Shown piece after piece: positions 52,665-61,849 of a stretch of 64,000 bases of DNA (position 1 is its first letter; each line of letters begins with the position of its first letter). A program made the translations under genes and the position numbers. This DNA comes from Haloarcula salinisoli (GTDB lineage Archaea > Halobacteriota > Halobacteria > Halobacteriales > Haloarculaceae), in the NCBI RefSeq assembly GCF_019599405.1, contig NZ_RKLQ01000001.1, positions 1,426,001 through 1,490,000 on the forward strand, read 5' to 3'. The notes below the pieces were generated by a model, which searched no databases, had not been told where the DNA came from, and saw only the letters and a program-made list of their open reading frames with translations.

Positions 52665-53577
52665 CCCCGAAGGAAGCTGGATGCCCGGACCGTTCGCGAC
52701 ACTCGATAAGTCGGTGCCACCCGGCGTCGGACTCGCCGTCGCCGTCGTCGCCGTCAGTACCGGGGCCATCCTCGTCCGCCTCAGCGACGCTCCCTCGACC
52801 GTCGCCGCCTTCTACCGCGTCCTGTTCACGACGCTCCCGCTCGCGGTGATTGCAATCTGGCGCTACCGGAGCGAGTTCGGCCACATTGGCCGTCGTGACC
52901 TGCTGTTCGCGACGCTGTCGGGCGTCGCGCTCGCGGTCCACTTCGCCGCCTGGTTCGAGAGTCTGAGCTGGACCAGTGTGGCCGCGAGCGTCACCCTCGT
53001 CCAGTCCCAGCCGCTGTTCGTCGCGCTGGGGGCGTGGCTCCTGCTCGACGAGCGGCTGAGTCTCCGCATCGTCGGCGGCATCCTCGTCGCCGTCGCCGGC
53101 ATGGTGACGATGGCACTCGGCGACCTGCTCACCGGCGTGCTCGTCGGGCCAGCGCCGTTATACGGCAACGCCCTCGCGCTGCTGGGCGCGGTGATGGCGG
53201 CCGGCTACGTCCTCGCCGGTCGGTCACTGCGCCAGCGCGTCTCGCTGGTGCCCTACGTCGTGGTCGTCTACAGCGTCTGTACCGTCGTTCTGCTCGCCAT
53301 CGTCCTGGCACAGGGAGCGCCGCTGACCGGCTATCCGACCCGGGAGTGGCTCCTCTTTGCCGGCCTCGCGCTGGGCCCCGGCATCTTCGGCCACACGGTC
53401 ATCAACTGGGCGCTCGCGCACCTCCGGTCGAGCGTCGTCTCCGTCTCACTGCTCGGTGAACCCGTCGGCTCGACCCTGCTTGCGTTCCTCCTGCTGTCGG
53501 AGGCGCCGACGCTGTTCACCGTCGGCGGCGGCGTCGCCGTCCTCGGGGGTATCGCGGTGACCGCGACAGACAAATGA
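52657..53577 (+). CDS. EamA/DMT-family transporter (second of two)
   Basis: About 306 residues, ten helices. GTG at 52657 overlaps the previous stop by 8 nt (GTGAGTGA); ATG at 52681 (MPGPFATLDKSVPPG) is an alternative. The second EamA repeat has GPGIFGHTVINWALAHLRSSVVSVSLLGEPVGS, the typical block near helix 8. Only distant from the upstream paralogue, so not a recent duplicate; a paired function is possible. Confidence 0.85.
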   Translation: MSDPEGSWMPGPFATLDKSVPPGVGLAVAVVAVSTGAILVRLSDAPSTVAAFYRVLFTTLPLAVIAIWRYRSEFGHIGRRDLLFATLSGVALAVHFAAWFESLSWTSVAASVTLVQSQPLFVALGAWLLLDERLSLRIVGGILVAVAGMVTMALGDLLTGVLVGPAPLYGNALALLGAVMAAGYVLAGRSLRQRVSLVPYVVVVYSVCTVVLLAIVLAQGAPLTGYPTREWLLFAGLALGPGIFGHTVINWALAHLRSSVVSVSLLGEPVGSTLLAFLLLSEAPTLFTVGGGVAVLGGIAVTATDK

Positions 53578-53699
53578 GCGTCCCCGAGCAGGCTGTCGAA
53601 CCGGTCCCTCAGCGGGTCGCTTGGCGGCCACGGGGCCGTGTTGCAGCCCCTGGACACGAACCCGACAGACCCTTCTGTCCGGTGGGCGAATCGGGGTGC

Positions 53700-53984
53700 A
53701 TGGCAAACGACACTGTCACACTCACCATCGAAGGCGAGGATGACGAAGACGAACTGACCGTGCCGACCGAGCTACTGGACCTCCTGCGAGAGAACGACGA
53801 GACGGACCCGGCCGTCGTCGGTGACATCGCGATGTTCGGACTGGCCCAGCGAATCCACGGCGCCGTCCACCACGGCCAGGGCGAGGCCGACCAGGGAATC
53901 CAGGACCTCGAAGAGCTCACGCTCGACCTCTTCGAGGAGCGATTTGGCGCCTCCTTCGCCGAGCTGACCGGCCACGACCACTAA
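53700..53984 (+). CDS. Small acidic DUF7545-like protein
   Basis: 94 residues, strongly acidic, no cysteines. MANDTVTLTIEGEDDEDELTVP is followed by a helical region (VVGDIAMFGLAQRIHGAVHHGQGEADQGIQDLEELTLDLFEERFG). A haloarchaeal family of unknown function; family number recalled, not checked. Its stop overlaps the convergent arfC stop. Confidence 0.7.
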   Translation: MANDTVTLTIEGEDDEDELTVPTELLDLLRENDETDPAVVGDIAMFGLAQRIHGAVHHGQGEADQGIQDLEELTLDLFEERFGASFAELTGHDH

Positions 53985-54655
53985 CTGTCGCTTTCTTCTA
54001 CGGTCCAGGTCAGCAAGACGCCGTCGTCGACCTGTTCGACCGACTCGAGGGCGAGTTCAGGGAACGACTCGACGAAGCCATCGCCGTCGGCCAGCGTCGG
54101 CGCGTCCCGACCCCCGAGTACCTTCGCGCCGATGTAGACGCGGAGTTCGTCGACCAGCCCGGCCTCGAAGAGGCTGAAGATGAGTTCGCCGCCGCCCTCG
54201 ACCATCAGCCGCTCGATACCCTCACCCTCTAGCTTTGCCAGCGCCGTCGTCAGGTCCACGCGGTCCTCACCGGCCGCCAGGACGTACGCGCCGGCCTCCT
54301 CCATCTGTTCGATGAAATCGGTCGGGGCGGCCTCGCTGGTGAGCAGGTACGTCTCGGCGTCGTCGTCCAGTACTGTCGCGTCCGGCGGCGTCCGGATACG
54401 CGAGTCAGCGACGACGCGGGCCGGGTTCTTCGGCTCGCGGCGATCGAGTCGCGCCGAGTGACGGTCGGCGTCCTTGACTGTCAGCGACGGGTCGTCTGCC
54501 AGCACCGTCCCGACACCGACCATGACGGCGTCGCTGTCGGCCCGGAGCTGGTCCACGCGGTCGAAGTCCTCGCGCCCGGAGATGGCCAGCTGTTCGCGCC
54601 GGCGAGAGGCGAGCTTCCCGTCCGCGCTCATCGCGGCATTGACGACGACGTGCAT
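53981..54655 (-). CDS. arfC: 2,5-diamino-6-ribosylamino-4(3H)-pyrimidinone 5'-phosphate reductase
   Basis: 224-residue RibD C-terminal/dihydrofolate-reductase-fold enzyme of archaeal riboflavin and F420 synthesis. MHVVVNAAMSADGKLASRRRE at the N-terminus, VMVGVGTVLADDPSLTVK, and ERLMVEGGGELIFSLFEAGLVDELRVYIGAKVLGG are family signatures. It reduces the ribose ring using NAD(P)H. No other rib genes are adjacent. A CGTTTTCCC box is about 29 bp upstream. Confidence 0.93.
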   Translation of the reverse strand: MHVVVNAAMSADGKLASRRREQLAISGREDFDRVDQLRADSDAVMVGVGTVLADDPSLTVKDADRHSARLDRREPKNPARVVADSRIRTPPDATVLDDDAETYLLTSEAAPTDFIEQMEEAGAYVLAAGEDRVDLTTALAKLEGEGIERLMVEGGGELIFSLFEAGLVDELRVYIGAKVLGGRDAPTLADGDGFVESFPELALESVEQVDDGVLLTWTVEESDS

Positions 54656-54704
54656 ACAGTGGGCCCAGGGAGGTAACGGGAAAACGGGTTTCGGTTCCGC
54701 TCGC

Positions 54705-55163
54705 CTACGCAGTCTCTCGGTCGGGACGCGTGGCCAGTTTCCGGGTGTCGACCGACTTCGTCTCGCCGTCTGCCGTCCGGAGCTTCAGCGTCGCGCCGTC
54801 GACGACCAGCTCGTCTACGTCCAGTGTCGCCTCGGTCGTCCACCCCTGGAGGCGGAGCATTCCCGCCTCGTCGATTTCGACGAACGTCCGGGGTTTCTCG
54901 ACGGCGCCCATGTCCCAGGACTCCCCGCCCAGCGATACCGCCGTCTGGTCGCCCCGCGTCCGTGCGAACACACAGACGTGCTGGCGACGGGGCTCGTCGC
55001 CACGGGCGTGGTCGACGCGTTCCCACTCCTCGTAGTCCGCACCGAAGTGAGCGGCCCACAGCTCCAGATACTCGAAGTCGAACCGCTTCTTGCCGTCGTT
55101 GTCCCGACCGCTCCGCCAGACGACGTGTGCGTCGGAGGGCTTGGACCCGAACAACCCACCCAC
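54705..55163 (-). CDS. Haloarchaeal protein of unknown function
   Basis: 152 residues from GTG 55163 (VGGLFGSKPSDAHVVWRSG). Mixed beta strands with Trp/Tyr-rich N-terminal half (RFDFEYLELWAAHFGADYEEWERVDHARG) and a C-terminal acidic strand pair. No transmembrane helix, no cysteine pair. A 36-codon upstream ORF ends 1 nt before its start codon. Family not recognised. Confidence 0.65.
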   Translation of the reverse strand: MGGLFGSKPSDAHVVWRSGRDNDGKKRFDFEYLELWAAHFGADYEEWERVDHARGDEPRRQHVCVFARTRGDQTAVSLGGESWDMGAVEKPRTFVEIDEAGMLRLQGWTTEATLDVDELVVDGATLKLRTADGETKSVDTRKLATRPDRETA

Positions 55164-55164
55164 G

Positions 55165-55275
55165 CTATCTCACCCGCCGAGTATCACCGTCTGAAGCCAC
55201 GGCCAGCGGTCCCCCTGACGCCCGAGACCGCGGACCATCGCTACCAGTAGCTCCCCCCGTCGGTATGTGACCCAT
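55165..55275 (-). CDS. 36-codon upstream ORF (low confidence)
   Basis: ATG at 55275 lies exactly 27 bp from a TTTTTATAT box, so it would be a leaderless start. The ORF (MGHIPTGGATGSDGPRSRAS then GGPLAVASDGDTRRVR) stops 1 nt before the GTG of the next gene. Against it: only about half of its third codon positions are G or C. It may instead be an untranslated leader. Confidence 0.35.
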   Translation of the reverse strand: MGHIPTGGATGSDGPRSRASGGPLAVASDGDTRRVR

Positions 55276-55522
55276 ACACACGGAATCCGCAGTATCGGAT
55301 ATAAAAACACGGGCTTCCTCAGAGTGGACTGACAGGAGGGACACTGAGCCTTATCGTATATTTGTCAATCTGTAATCCGAGACCGCCCGTACATATTAAT
55401 GTATTATAGGTATTTTGGGCCATATGCACGAAATAGTTTACACATCCTCCGTCGTGTGGCAAAGTATGCTCACTCTCCACACATCGGACGGCTGAGACAG
55501 ACCGCCGTCCGCTCGGGCCCCG
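55276..55522. other. AT-rich non-coding region
   Basis: Contains the minus-strand TATA box at about 55299-55307 and an A/T-rich stretch 55391-55440 (GTACATATTAATGTATTATAGG) with near-palindromic ATATTAAT, the most AT-rich segment of this part. It probably holds the promoter for the GCS-like gene; no other gene is evident. Confidence 0.5.
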
Positions 55523-56761
55523 ATGACGGTGGGCCGAGCACGAAAACAGCCGCCGAGACAGACGCAGCCAGTCGGTCAGTCGCAGGGCGCACCGACACCG
55601 AACGATATCGCACGTGGTGGCACAGACGCCACCGATACCGCACGCACCGTGTCCGAATCCCAATCCGAACCGATACGACGGAGCATCGAGGTCGAATACT
55701 GGGTCGTCGACAGCGACGGGCGACTCACAGAACCGGGTCCGCTCGTCGCTGCCGCCCCGGGCGTCGAACGCGAGTTCGTCGAACCGGTCCTGGAGATAAA
55801 GACGACACCCTGTGAGACGACGCCACAGCTCCGGGCGGAACTGTTCGAGCGCATCGGCAAGGTGCTCGCAGTCGCCGACGAACACGACATGGGGTTGGTT
55901 CCGCTGGCGACGCCGCTGAACCACGACGAGATAGCGGACCTGCCCAGCGAACGCACCCGGATACAGCAGGAGATTATCGGCTCGGACTTCGAGTACGTCC
56001 GCCACTGTGCGGGCACACACATCCACGTCGAACAGATACCGGGGCGTGCCATCGACCAGCTCAACACGCTGGTCGCGATAGACCCCGCGCTGGCGCTCGT
56101 CAACTCCGCGCGTCGGTTCCGGGGCCGGCCACTGGCCGACGGCGCCCGGTCGAAGCTCTACCGATGGATGGCGTACGACGGACTGGCCCATCAGGGACGG
56201 CTCTGGCGGTACATCGAATCGCGGGAAGACTGGGACCGCCGGCTCCAGCGGCGATACGAGGAGTTCGAGCGGGCGGCACTGGAGTCGGGTATCGACCGGC
56301 AGACGTTCACGTCCTCGTTCGACCCCGAGAGCGCGGTCTGGACGCCCGTCCAGCTCCGTTCCGAGTTCGGGACCGTCGAGTGGCGCTCGCCGGACACCGC
56401 CCTGCCCAGCAGCGTCGTCGAACTGGCCGACACCGTGGCCAGGACGGTCGAACACCTCAGGGACACCGAGATCCGCATCGAGGGCGACACCGGCCGCGTC
56501 ACCGACAGCCAGATCGTCCTCCCGGAGTTCACCCACGTGCTGGAGTACGTCAACGCCGCCATCCGCGACGGGCTCGCGTCCGAATCGCTGTGTGGCTATC
56601 TCGAACGGATGGGGTTCGACGTCGAGGCCTACGACCCCATCTCCCGCCAGGGGGACGACCGTGGGATGCTGTCGGTGGCCCAGGCACGAGAACGGCGACT
56701 CAGCTACGCGGAGCGGCTCGAACGGGACGTGACGGAGGCCCAGTCGATGCGCGCCGACTGA
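55523..56761 (+). CDS. Glutamate-cysteine ligase family (GCS2-like) protein
   Basis: 412 residues from ATG 55523; GTG at 55649 (VSESQSEPIRRS) would begin just before the conserved fold, which suggests that the first 42 residues (Gln/Pro/Thr-rich) may be untranslated. Conserved parts are RSIEVEYWVVD (metal-binding glutamates), CAGTHIHVEQI, and GTVEWRSPDTALPSS. These fit the carboxylate-amine ligase superfamily. Whether it makes gamma-glutamylcysteine, the haloarchaeal thiol, or another amide is open because haloarchaea also have a distinct GshA. Confidence 0.75.
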   Translation: MTVGRARKQPPRQTQPVGQSQGAPTPNDIARGGTDATDTARTVSESQSEPIRRSIEVEYWVVDSDGRLTEPGPLVAAAPGVEREFVEPVLEIKTTPCETTPQLRAELFERIGKVLAVADEHDMGLVPLATPLNHDEIADLPSERTRIQQEIIGSDFEYVRHCAGTHIHVEQIPGRAIDQLNTLVAIDPALALVNSARRFRGRPLADGARSKLYRWMAYDGLAHQGRLWRYIESREDWDRRLQRRYEEFERAALESGIDRQTFTSSFDPESAVWTPVQLRSEFGTVEWRSPDTALPSSVVELADTVARTVEHLRDTEIRIEGDTGRVTDSQIVLPEFTHVLEYVNAAIRDGLASESLCGYLERMGFDVEAYDPISRQGDDRGMLSVAQARERRLSYAERLERDVTEAQSMRAD

Positions 56762-56766
56762 CGTCG

Positions 56767-57084
56767 CTACTCCCGAGTCAGTTGGATGAGTCCCTCCCGC
56801 AGCGCCGCCTTGAACCGCTCGTCCAGCGGCATCGACTCCCAGCCCTCGGGCAGTTCCTCGACCGGCAACGAGTCCAGCGACTCGACCAGCGATTCGTGCA
56901 GAAACCGGCCGTTCTCGTCGCACTCCCCGCAGGTCCTGATTATCGACCGTATCTGGAAGGGGCGGGTGACGGTCGATTCACAGTGCGAACAGACGTACGT
57001 CTCGGTCACTGTGGCACAATACTGTCCCAGCGTACTCCTATGTTGCGCATCCACCTTTTTCTTCGTCGCCTTTCCTCGCACCAC
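56767..57084 (-). CDS. Zinc-ribbon protein of unknown function
   Basis: 105 residues, a basic N-terminus (MVRGKATKKKVDAQH) then CSHCES and CGECDE pairs (about residues 32-55) forming a ribbon, then an acidic helical C-terminus. Basic start plus zinc ribbon suggests nucleic acid binding. Family not recognised. Confidence 0.65.
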   Translation of the reverse strand: MVRGKATKKKVDAQHRSTLGQYCATVTETYVCSHCESTVTRPFQIRSIIRTCGECDENGRFLHESLVESLDSLPVEELPEGWESMPLDERFKAALREGLIQLTRE

Positions 57085-57109
57085 GTAGCGGTGCTGCGGG
57101 AAGGCTCCT

Positions 57110-57192
57110 CGAAAAACGTGGGCGAAAAAGGCCGGAATCTCGCTACGCTCGATTCCGGTGAAACCGCGCCTGCGGCGCGGTATGCTACGTTT
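57110..57192 (-). terminator. Terminator-like double hairpin with T runs after ilvD
   Basis: Following the ilvD stop on the minus strand: hairpin ACCGCGCC-GCA-GGCGCGGT (57163-57181), hairpin CCGGAATC with an 11-nt loop (57132-57158), then CCTTTTTCG (about 57124-57131) and CGTTTTTCG (about 57110-57118). The T runs are typical archaeal stop signals. Confidence 0.65.
57132..57158. repeat. Hairpin with 8-bp stem and 11-nt loop (constant-loop class)
   Basis: CCGGAATC (57132-57139) pairs with GATTCCGG (57151-57158); loop TCGCTACGCTC. Loop length and sequence match the loops at 16923 and 16986 (TCNCTRYGNTC). Confidence 0.75.
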
Positions 57193-58920
57193 TCACTCCC
57201 ACTTCGCGCCGGGGTTCGTCACCGCGCCGTTGGCCGCCGAGCCGAAGTCCCGATGATACTTCGCGAGGATGCCGTTGTCGTACTGCGGTTCGGGGTCGTG
57301 GTCCGCCAGGCGCTCCTCTAACTCCTCGTCGGTGAGGTCGACGGAGAGCTCCAGTTCGTCGATGTCGATGGTGATGGTGTCGCCGTCCTCCAGCGCGGCG
57401 ATGGGGCCGCCGGCGAAGGCCTCGGGCGCGACGTGGCCGATGGAGAACCCACGCGTGGCCCCGGAGAACCGACCGTCGGTAAACAGCGCGACGTCCTCGG
57501 CGTGGCCCTGACCGGCGACGGCCGAGGTCACACCGAGCATCTCCCGCATCCCGGGCCCGCCCTGTGGGCCCTCGTTGCGGATGCCGATGACGTCGCCGGA
57601 CTCGACCTTGCCTTCCTGGACGTACTGCATCGCGCTCTCCTCGTCGTCGAAGATTCGGACGGGCCCCTCGTGGTGGAGGTGGTCCTCGCCGGTGATCTTG
57701 ATGACCGCGCCGTCAGGGGCGAGATTCCCGGTGAGGATGCGGATGGCGCCCTGTTCGTTCTTGGGTTCCTCGACAGTGTAGAGGAAGTCGACGTCGAGGT
57801 CCTCGATGGCCGGCGGGTCGATACGTTCGAGACCCTCGGCCAGCGTCTCGCCGGTGACGGTCATGGCGTCGCCGTGGAGCAGGTCCGCATCGAGCAGTGC
57901 CTTGAGGACGACCGGGATGCCGCCGACCTCGAAGAGGTCGTTCATCACGCGAGTCCCGCCCGGCTGGAGGTTGGCAATCTTTGGCGTCCGCTTGCTTATC
58001 TCGTTGAACGTCTCGATGTCGAGGTCGACGTCGGCCTCGGCGGCCATCGCCAGCAGGTGCAGGACGGCGTTGGTCGACCCGCCGGTGGCGACCTGGAGCG
58101 CGATGGCGTTCTCGAACGACTCCCGGGTGAGGATGTCCGAGGGCTTCCGGTCGTTCTCGATGGCGTCGATGGCGACGGCGCCGGCCTCCTCGGCGATCTC
58201 GTAGCGGGCCTCGTGTTCGGCGGGCGCGCCCGAGGAACCGAGCGGTGCCAGGCCGATGGTCTCGGAGATGGAGGCCATCGTGTTCGCGGTGAACATTCCG
58301 CCACAGGAGCCCGCCCCGGGACAGGCGTGGCGTTCCATCTCGTCGAGTTCGTCCTCGGTCATGTCCCCGTCGGCGACGGCGCCCACGCCCTCGAAGACGT
58401 TCTGGATAGTTATCTCGCGGCCGTCGTGCTCGCCGGGCATGATGGAGCCGCCGTAGACGAACACACTCGGCAGGTCCGTCCGGATAGCGGCCATCATCAT
58501 CCCGGGCATGTTCTTGTCACAGCCGCCGATGGTGACGAGGCCGTCCATCCGCTCGCCGAAAGAGACCAGTTCGACGGAGTCGGCGATGACCTCTCGGGAG
58601 ATGAGCGACGCCTTCATCCCCTCGGTCCCCATCGAGACGGCGTCGGAGATAGTGATGGTCCCGAACTCGATAGGCATCCCGCCGGCGTCGTCGATACCCT
58701 CGTAGGCCGCGTCGGCGACATCGTCGAGGTGGACGTTACAGGGCGTGATATCCGCGGCGGGGTTGGCGACGCCGACCATCGGCGAATCGAGGTCCTCGTC
58801 GTCGTAGCCCATCGCCCGGAACATCGCCCGGGAGGGCGCCTGGTCGGTCCCCTCGGTGACTTCGCTGCTCCGCAGGTTCGGGTCCTTGCCCGACTCCTCG
58901 CGGCGTTCCTGCTTGCTCAT
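57193..58920 (-). CDS. ilvD: Dihydroxy-acid dehydratase
   Basis: 575 residues. Branched-chain amino acid enzyme with an iron-sulfur cluster. Cysteine motifs [14 protein letters not shown] and [16 protein letters not shown] are the cluster ligands; the C-terminal [19 protein letters not shown] is also conserved. An in-frame extension upstream is rejected because a CTTAAG box 28 bp before the ATG at 58920 marks the promoter. No other ilv gene is nearby. Confidence 0.96.
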   Translation of the reverse strand: MSKQERREESGKDPNLRSSEVTEGTDQAPSRAMFRAMGYDDEDLDSPMVGVANPAADITPCNVHLDDVADAAYEGIDDAGGMPIEFGTITISDAVSMGTEGMKASLISREVIADSVELVSFGERMDGLVTIGGCDKNMPGMMMAAIRTDLPSVFVYGGSIMPGEHDGREITIQNVFEGVGAVADGDMTEDELDEMERHACPGAGSCGGMFTANTMASISETIGLAPLGSSGAPAEHEARYEIAEEAGAVAIDAIENDRKPSDILTRESFENAIALQVATGGSTNAVLHLLAMAAEADVDLDIETFNEISKRTPKIANLQPGGTRVMNDLFEVGGIPVVLKALLDADLLHGDAMTVTGETLAEGLERIDPPAIEDLDVDFLYTVEEPKNEQGAIRILTGNLAPDGAVIKITGEDHLHHEGPVRIFDDEESAMQYVQEGKVESGDVIGIRNEGPQGGPGMREMLGVTSAVAGQGHAEDVALFTDGRFSGATRGFSIGHVAPEAFAGGPIAALEDGDTITIDIDELELSVDLTDEELEERLADHDPEPQYDNGILAKYHRDFGSAANGAVTNPGAKWE

Positions 58921-58943
58921 ACACCGTCGAAGGCTACGCGGCG

Positions 58944-58951
58944 TCTTAAGC
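58944..58951 (-). promoter_or_regulatory. A/T box of ilvD
   Basis: GCTTAAGA on the minus strand, about 28 bp before the ATG; predicts a leaderless transcript. Confidence 0.55.
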
Positions 58952-59042
58952 GCCGTGACTGACCCGTCGAGATTCGACGTTACTGCGACGGGTGAGGAGT
59001 GGCGAGACCATCGCAATACGGAGGCCTATATTGCTGCCCAGA

Positions 59043-59759
59043 ATGTCAAATATTTATCTAGGTGGGCGAGCTACCGCTCGTTACGTGCCGCCCTCCCTTC
59101 GCTCAGCCTGGGCCATCGGGACAGCTATCGGTGGGGCCACTGCGCTGGTCGGGGTCTTCCTCACCGGCGCCTTCCTCTCGGCCGTTACTGCGGGGGCCCC
59201 TGGTTCAACAGCGCCGTTTACAGAGCTCACAGCGAGAACTGTTAGTCCGCTGCAAGCCACCGTGTGGACCTATTTCGAGCTCAAGGGTGTCCAACCAACC
59301 GTTCAGTGGGAGAGCGCGACCATAACCAGGAGTGTTCTCTACGCTTTGACGGGAGAATCGGACACCTACGCCGCTCTGAGAGTCCTCCCGCCTGTACTAC
59401 TCATGCTCGCCGGGAGCCTGACGGTCGTACTCACAGGGCGGTTATCGGACGGCCCTTCGGATTCGGTGACACCGCTCAGTGGGGCCTACATACTGCTCGG
59501 CTACGCACCCCCGCTGCTCCTGTTGCTCTGGGTGGCATCCGTCCCGGTGGTGGGGCCGGATGCGTCCAGATGGGTTCATGTCGGTAATTCAGTGGTCGAT
59601 GCGGCGTCACTGGCTGGCGTTACCGCTGGACCGGCACCGGTCCCTGCGACGCTGGTCGCGCTCACCTTTCCGGTGTTTTTCGGAGTACTCGGCGGTATCG
59701 TGGCCGAAGTCGTCTCGAACACGGTCGAGCGCGAACAGGGGCTATCGACGGAACGGTGA
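59043..59759 (+). CDS. DUF7978-like membrane protein
   Basis: 238 residues from ATG 59043; GTG 59085 (VPPSLRSAWAIGTAIGG) is favoured by a TATTTATC box about 32 bp upstream and by the conserved-looking start. Five hydrophobic helices (about 25-45, 115-135, 150-170, 180-200, 212-230) with a long extracytoplasmic loop at 50-110. The ARYVPPSLRSAW beginning recalls a haloarchaeal family of unknown function. Confidence 0.65.
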   Translation: MSNIYLGGRATARYVPPSLRSAWAIGTAIGGATALVGVFLTGAFLSAVTAGAPGSTAPFTELTARTVSPLQATVWTYFELKGVQPTVQWESATITRSVLYALTGESDTYAALRVLPPVLLMLAGSLTVVLTGRLSDGPSDSVTPLSGAYILLGYAPPLLLLLWVASVPVVGPDASRWVHVGNSVVDAASLAGVTAGPAPVPATLVALTFPVFFGVLGGIVAEVVSNTVEREQGLSTER

Positions 59760-59890
59760 CCACGCTCCGAGACGACAAGTCGGGTTCGCTGAACTGACTG
59801 GCGCCGCGGTTTGGTACACCAGCGGAGAACGGCTGGCGAAAGCCTCCGGTGACGGTAGGTTCTTTTCCGCGCCACCGCGAACCTCCGGTA

Positions 59891-60862
59891 ATGGCGACGG
59901 TCACGACCGCGGCGAGACTGCACTTTGGCTTCCAGAACCTCTCGCTGGCCCACGAGCGACTCTACGGCGGTGTCGGGCTCGCACTCGACGAGCCCCAGCT
60001 GGTCGTCGAGGCCGAGCCGGCCGAGAAGCTGGACTGTGACGACGAAGCGGCCAAGCCATACGCCCAGCGGGTGGTGGACGTGCTGGACGTGGCCGGTGCG
60101 AAAGTACGGGTCCACGAGCGCTTCCCGCGCCACGTGGGCCTGGGCAGCGGCACACAGCTCGCGCTTGCGACGCTCATCGCCGTCGCACGTGCCCACGACC
60201 TGACGGTCGACGCGCGGACGGTCGCACCACAGCTCGGTCGTGGCGGGCGCAGCGGCGTCGGCGTAGCGACCTTCGAGGCGGGCGGGTTCGTCGTCGACGG
60301 CGGCCATCCGACCGAGCGGTTCACACACAACCCACCGGCCGAAGGAGACTGGGACGTGCCGCCGGTGGTGGCGAGCCATCACGTCCCAGCCGACTGGCGG
60401 TTCCTCCTCGTCGTCCCGGACACCGACCCTGGTCAGAGTGGGAGCGACGAGGACCGCAGCATGCGCACCGCCATCGAGCGGGCCGACCCCGGTATCGCCG
60501 ACCAGATATCTGCACTGCTCACCCGCCGGTTGTTGCCAGCAATCGCGACGCGCAGCCGGCGTGATTTCGGTGGGGCTGCAGCGCGGCTCGGCCGACTCAA
60601 CGGCGCGTGGTACGCCGACGAGCAGGGGGGCGTCTACCGGCCACCCGCGGGCAGTATCGTCGAACACCTCGCGGATGCGCCGACTGTCACCGGCGCGGGC
60701 CAGTCCTCCTGGGGACCGACGGTGTGGGGCCTGACCGACACCGACGGGATGGGGAAGGCGAAGGAAGCGGGCTACCGGGCGCTGGAGGCCGCGGGCGTCG
60801 GCGGCGAGGTCCACGTGGCCGCCCCGCGAAACCGCGGGGCGACGCTCGACGACAGCGGATAA
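59891..60862 (+). CDS. Beta-ribofuranosylaminobenzene 5'-phosphate synthase
   Basis: 323-residue GHMP-fold enzyme that couples p-aminobenzoate (or 4-hydroxybenzoate) with PRPP, the first committed step to tetrahydromethanopterin. AARLHFGF at the N-terminus, LGSGTQLALATLIAVAR (phosphate loop), QLGRGGRSGVGVATFEAGGFVVDGG and GQSSWGPTVWGL near the C-terminus are the family signatures. Its presence in a non-methanogen suggests a methanopterin-like cofactor. A GTTCTTTTCC box is 26 bp upstream. Confidence 0.92.
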   Translation: MATVTTAARLHFGFQNLSLAHERLYGGVGLALDEPQLVVEAEPAEKLDCDDEAAKPYAQRVVDVLDVAGAKVRVHERFPRHVGLGSGTQLALATLIAVARAHDLTVDARTVAPQLGRGGRSGVGVATFEAGGFVVDGGHPTERFTHNPPAEGDWDVPPVVASHHVPADWRFLLVVPDTDPGQSGSDEDRSMRTAIERADPGIADQISALLTRRLLPAIATRSRRDFGGAAARLGRLNGAWYADEQGGVYRPPAGSIVEHLADAPTVTGAGQSSWGPTVWGLTDTDGMGKAKEAGYRALEAAGVGGEVHVAAPRNRGATLDDSG

Positions 60863-60944
60863 CTGTCCCACGGGAGAGAGTGCCGATTATCGCCGGCCAA
60901 AATCCGGGCCAAGCGTTTAAGCAGTCACAGTAGCGAAGGCGTGT

Positions 60945-61781
60945 ATGGACCGCATCCCCTTCGGTGTCAAGCAGCTTGATTCCATCATCAACGGGGGCGC
61001 GCCGACGGGGAGCGTCGTGTTGCTGTCGGGCCAGGCCGGTGCCGGCTCGCGGGAGTTCATGCACACCAGCGCGATAATCAACGGGATGGCCGAGGAGGAC
61101 CCCGAACTGTTCGACCTCTACTACGGTGACCCCGCAGAGAAGGCGATACTCCCCGAGGGGGTCCACTACCTCTCCTTCACCGCGAGCGAAGGCCAGCTCG
61201 CCGACGAGATGCGGCTGGCGATGGACGACGAGGTGCTCGACGCGGGACTCACCGGTGTCGAGTTTCACGACATGTCCGAGCGGTACTTCCACATGAGTCC
61301 GGTGCCCAGAGAGTGGTACGCCGACGAGACGCCGTCGATCAAGGACCTCAGGGCGCGCCACGAACGCGAAGACCTGCTGGGCGCACTGGGGAATCGACTC
61401 AGCAACATCGCCCCGAACAACCTCGTCGTCATCGACTCCCTGTCGGACCTGGTGGCGGCGATGGGCGAGGACATCGACTGGGCCGACATCACCTTCCTCG
61501 TCTCGGGCATCCAGAAGGCGGCCCACCAGTGGGGCGGGCTCATCCTCCTGCATCTCAACCACGAGACCCTGTCCGCGACGCGGACGGGCCAGCTCTCCGA
61601 GGCCGCCCACGGCACCATGGAGTTCGCCTGGGAGTCCGGAGGGTCGACCCGGGCCCGGACGCTCGTCGTCAAGCAGTTCCGCGGCGTCCTCTCCCAGATA
61701 GAGGACGAAGATATCGTCCAGTTCGAGACCGAACTCGGCGACGCCGGCTTCGACATCAGCGACGTCCGGAAGATACGCTAG
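60945..61781 (+). CDS. RecA/KaiC-superfamily protein with degenerate Walker A
   Basis: 278 residues with the core of a RecA-type ATPase: RIPFGVKQLDSIINGGAPTGSVVLLSGQ at the start, Walker B-like NNLVVIDSLSDLV (about 160-172) and a downstream HLNHETL segment. The Walker A reads GQAGAGSR at 29-36: the invariant lysine is replaced by serine and the following Ser/Thr by arginine, so ATP hydrolysis is doubtful. It may be a sensor or scaffold. A CGTTTAAGC box 27 bp upstream gives a leaderless start. It leads a three-gene run with the coiled-coil zinc-ribbon protein and DPF-repeat protein. Confidence 0.8.
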   Translation: MDRIPFGVKQLDSIINGGAPTGSVVLLSGQAGAGSREFMHTSAIINGMAEEDPELFDLYYGDPAEKAILPEGVHYLSFTASEGQLADEMRLAMDDEVLDAGLTGVEFHDMSERYFHMSPVPREWYADETPSIKDLRARHEREDLLGALGNRLSNIAPNNLVVIDSLSDLVAAMGEDIDWADITFLVSGIQKAAHQWGGLILLHLNHETLSATRTGQLSEAAHGTMEFAWESGGSTRARTLVVKQFRGVLSQIEDEDIVQFETELGDAGFDISDVRKIR

Positions 61782-61849
61782 AGGTGCCAGTCTCGTCTCC
61801 TGAAATTGGCAGCAAACCCTTAACTATCTCGTCCGTAGAAGGGCACGTA

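Noticed and set aside
52597-52941. Small minus-strand ORFs opposite the EamA genes
   Set aside because: Shadow frames rich in Arg/Asp; no coding signals.
55319-56923. 534-residue minus-strand ORF
   Set aside because: Antisense shadow of the GCS-like gene.
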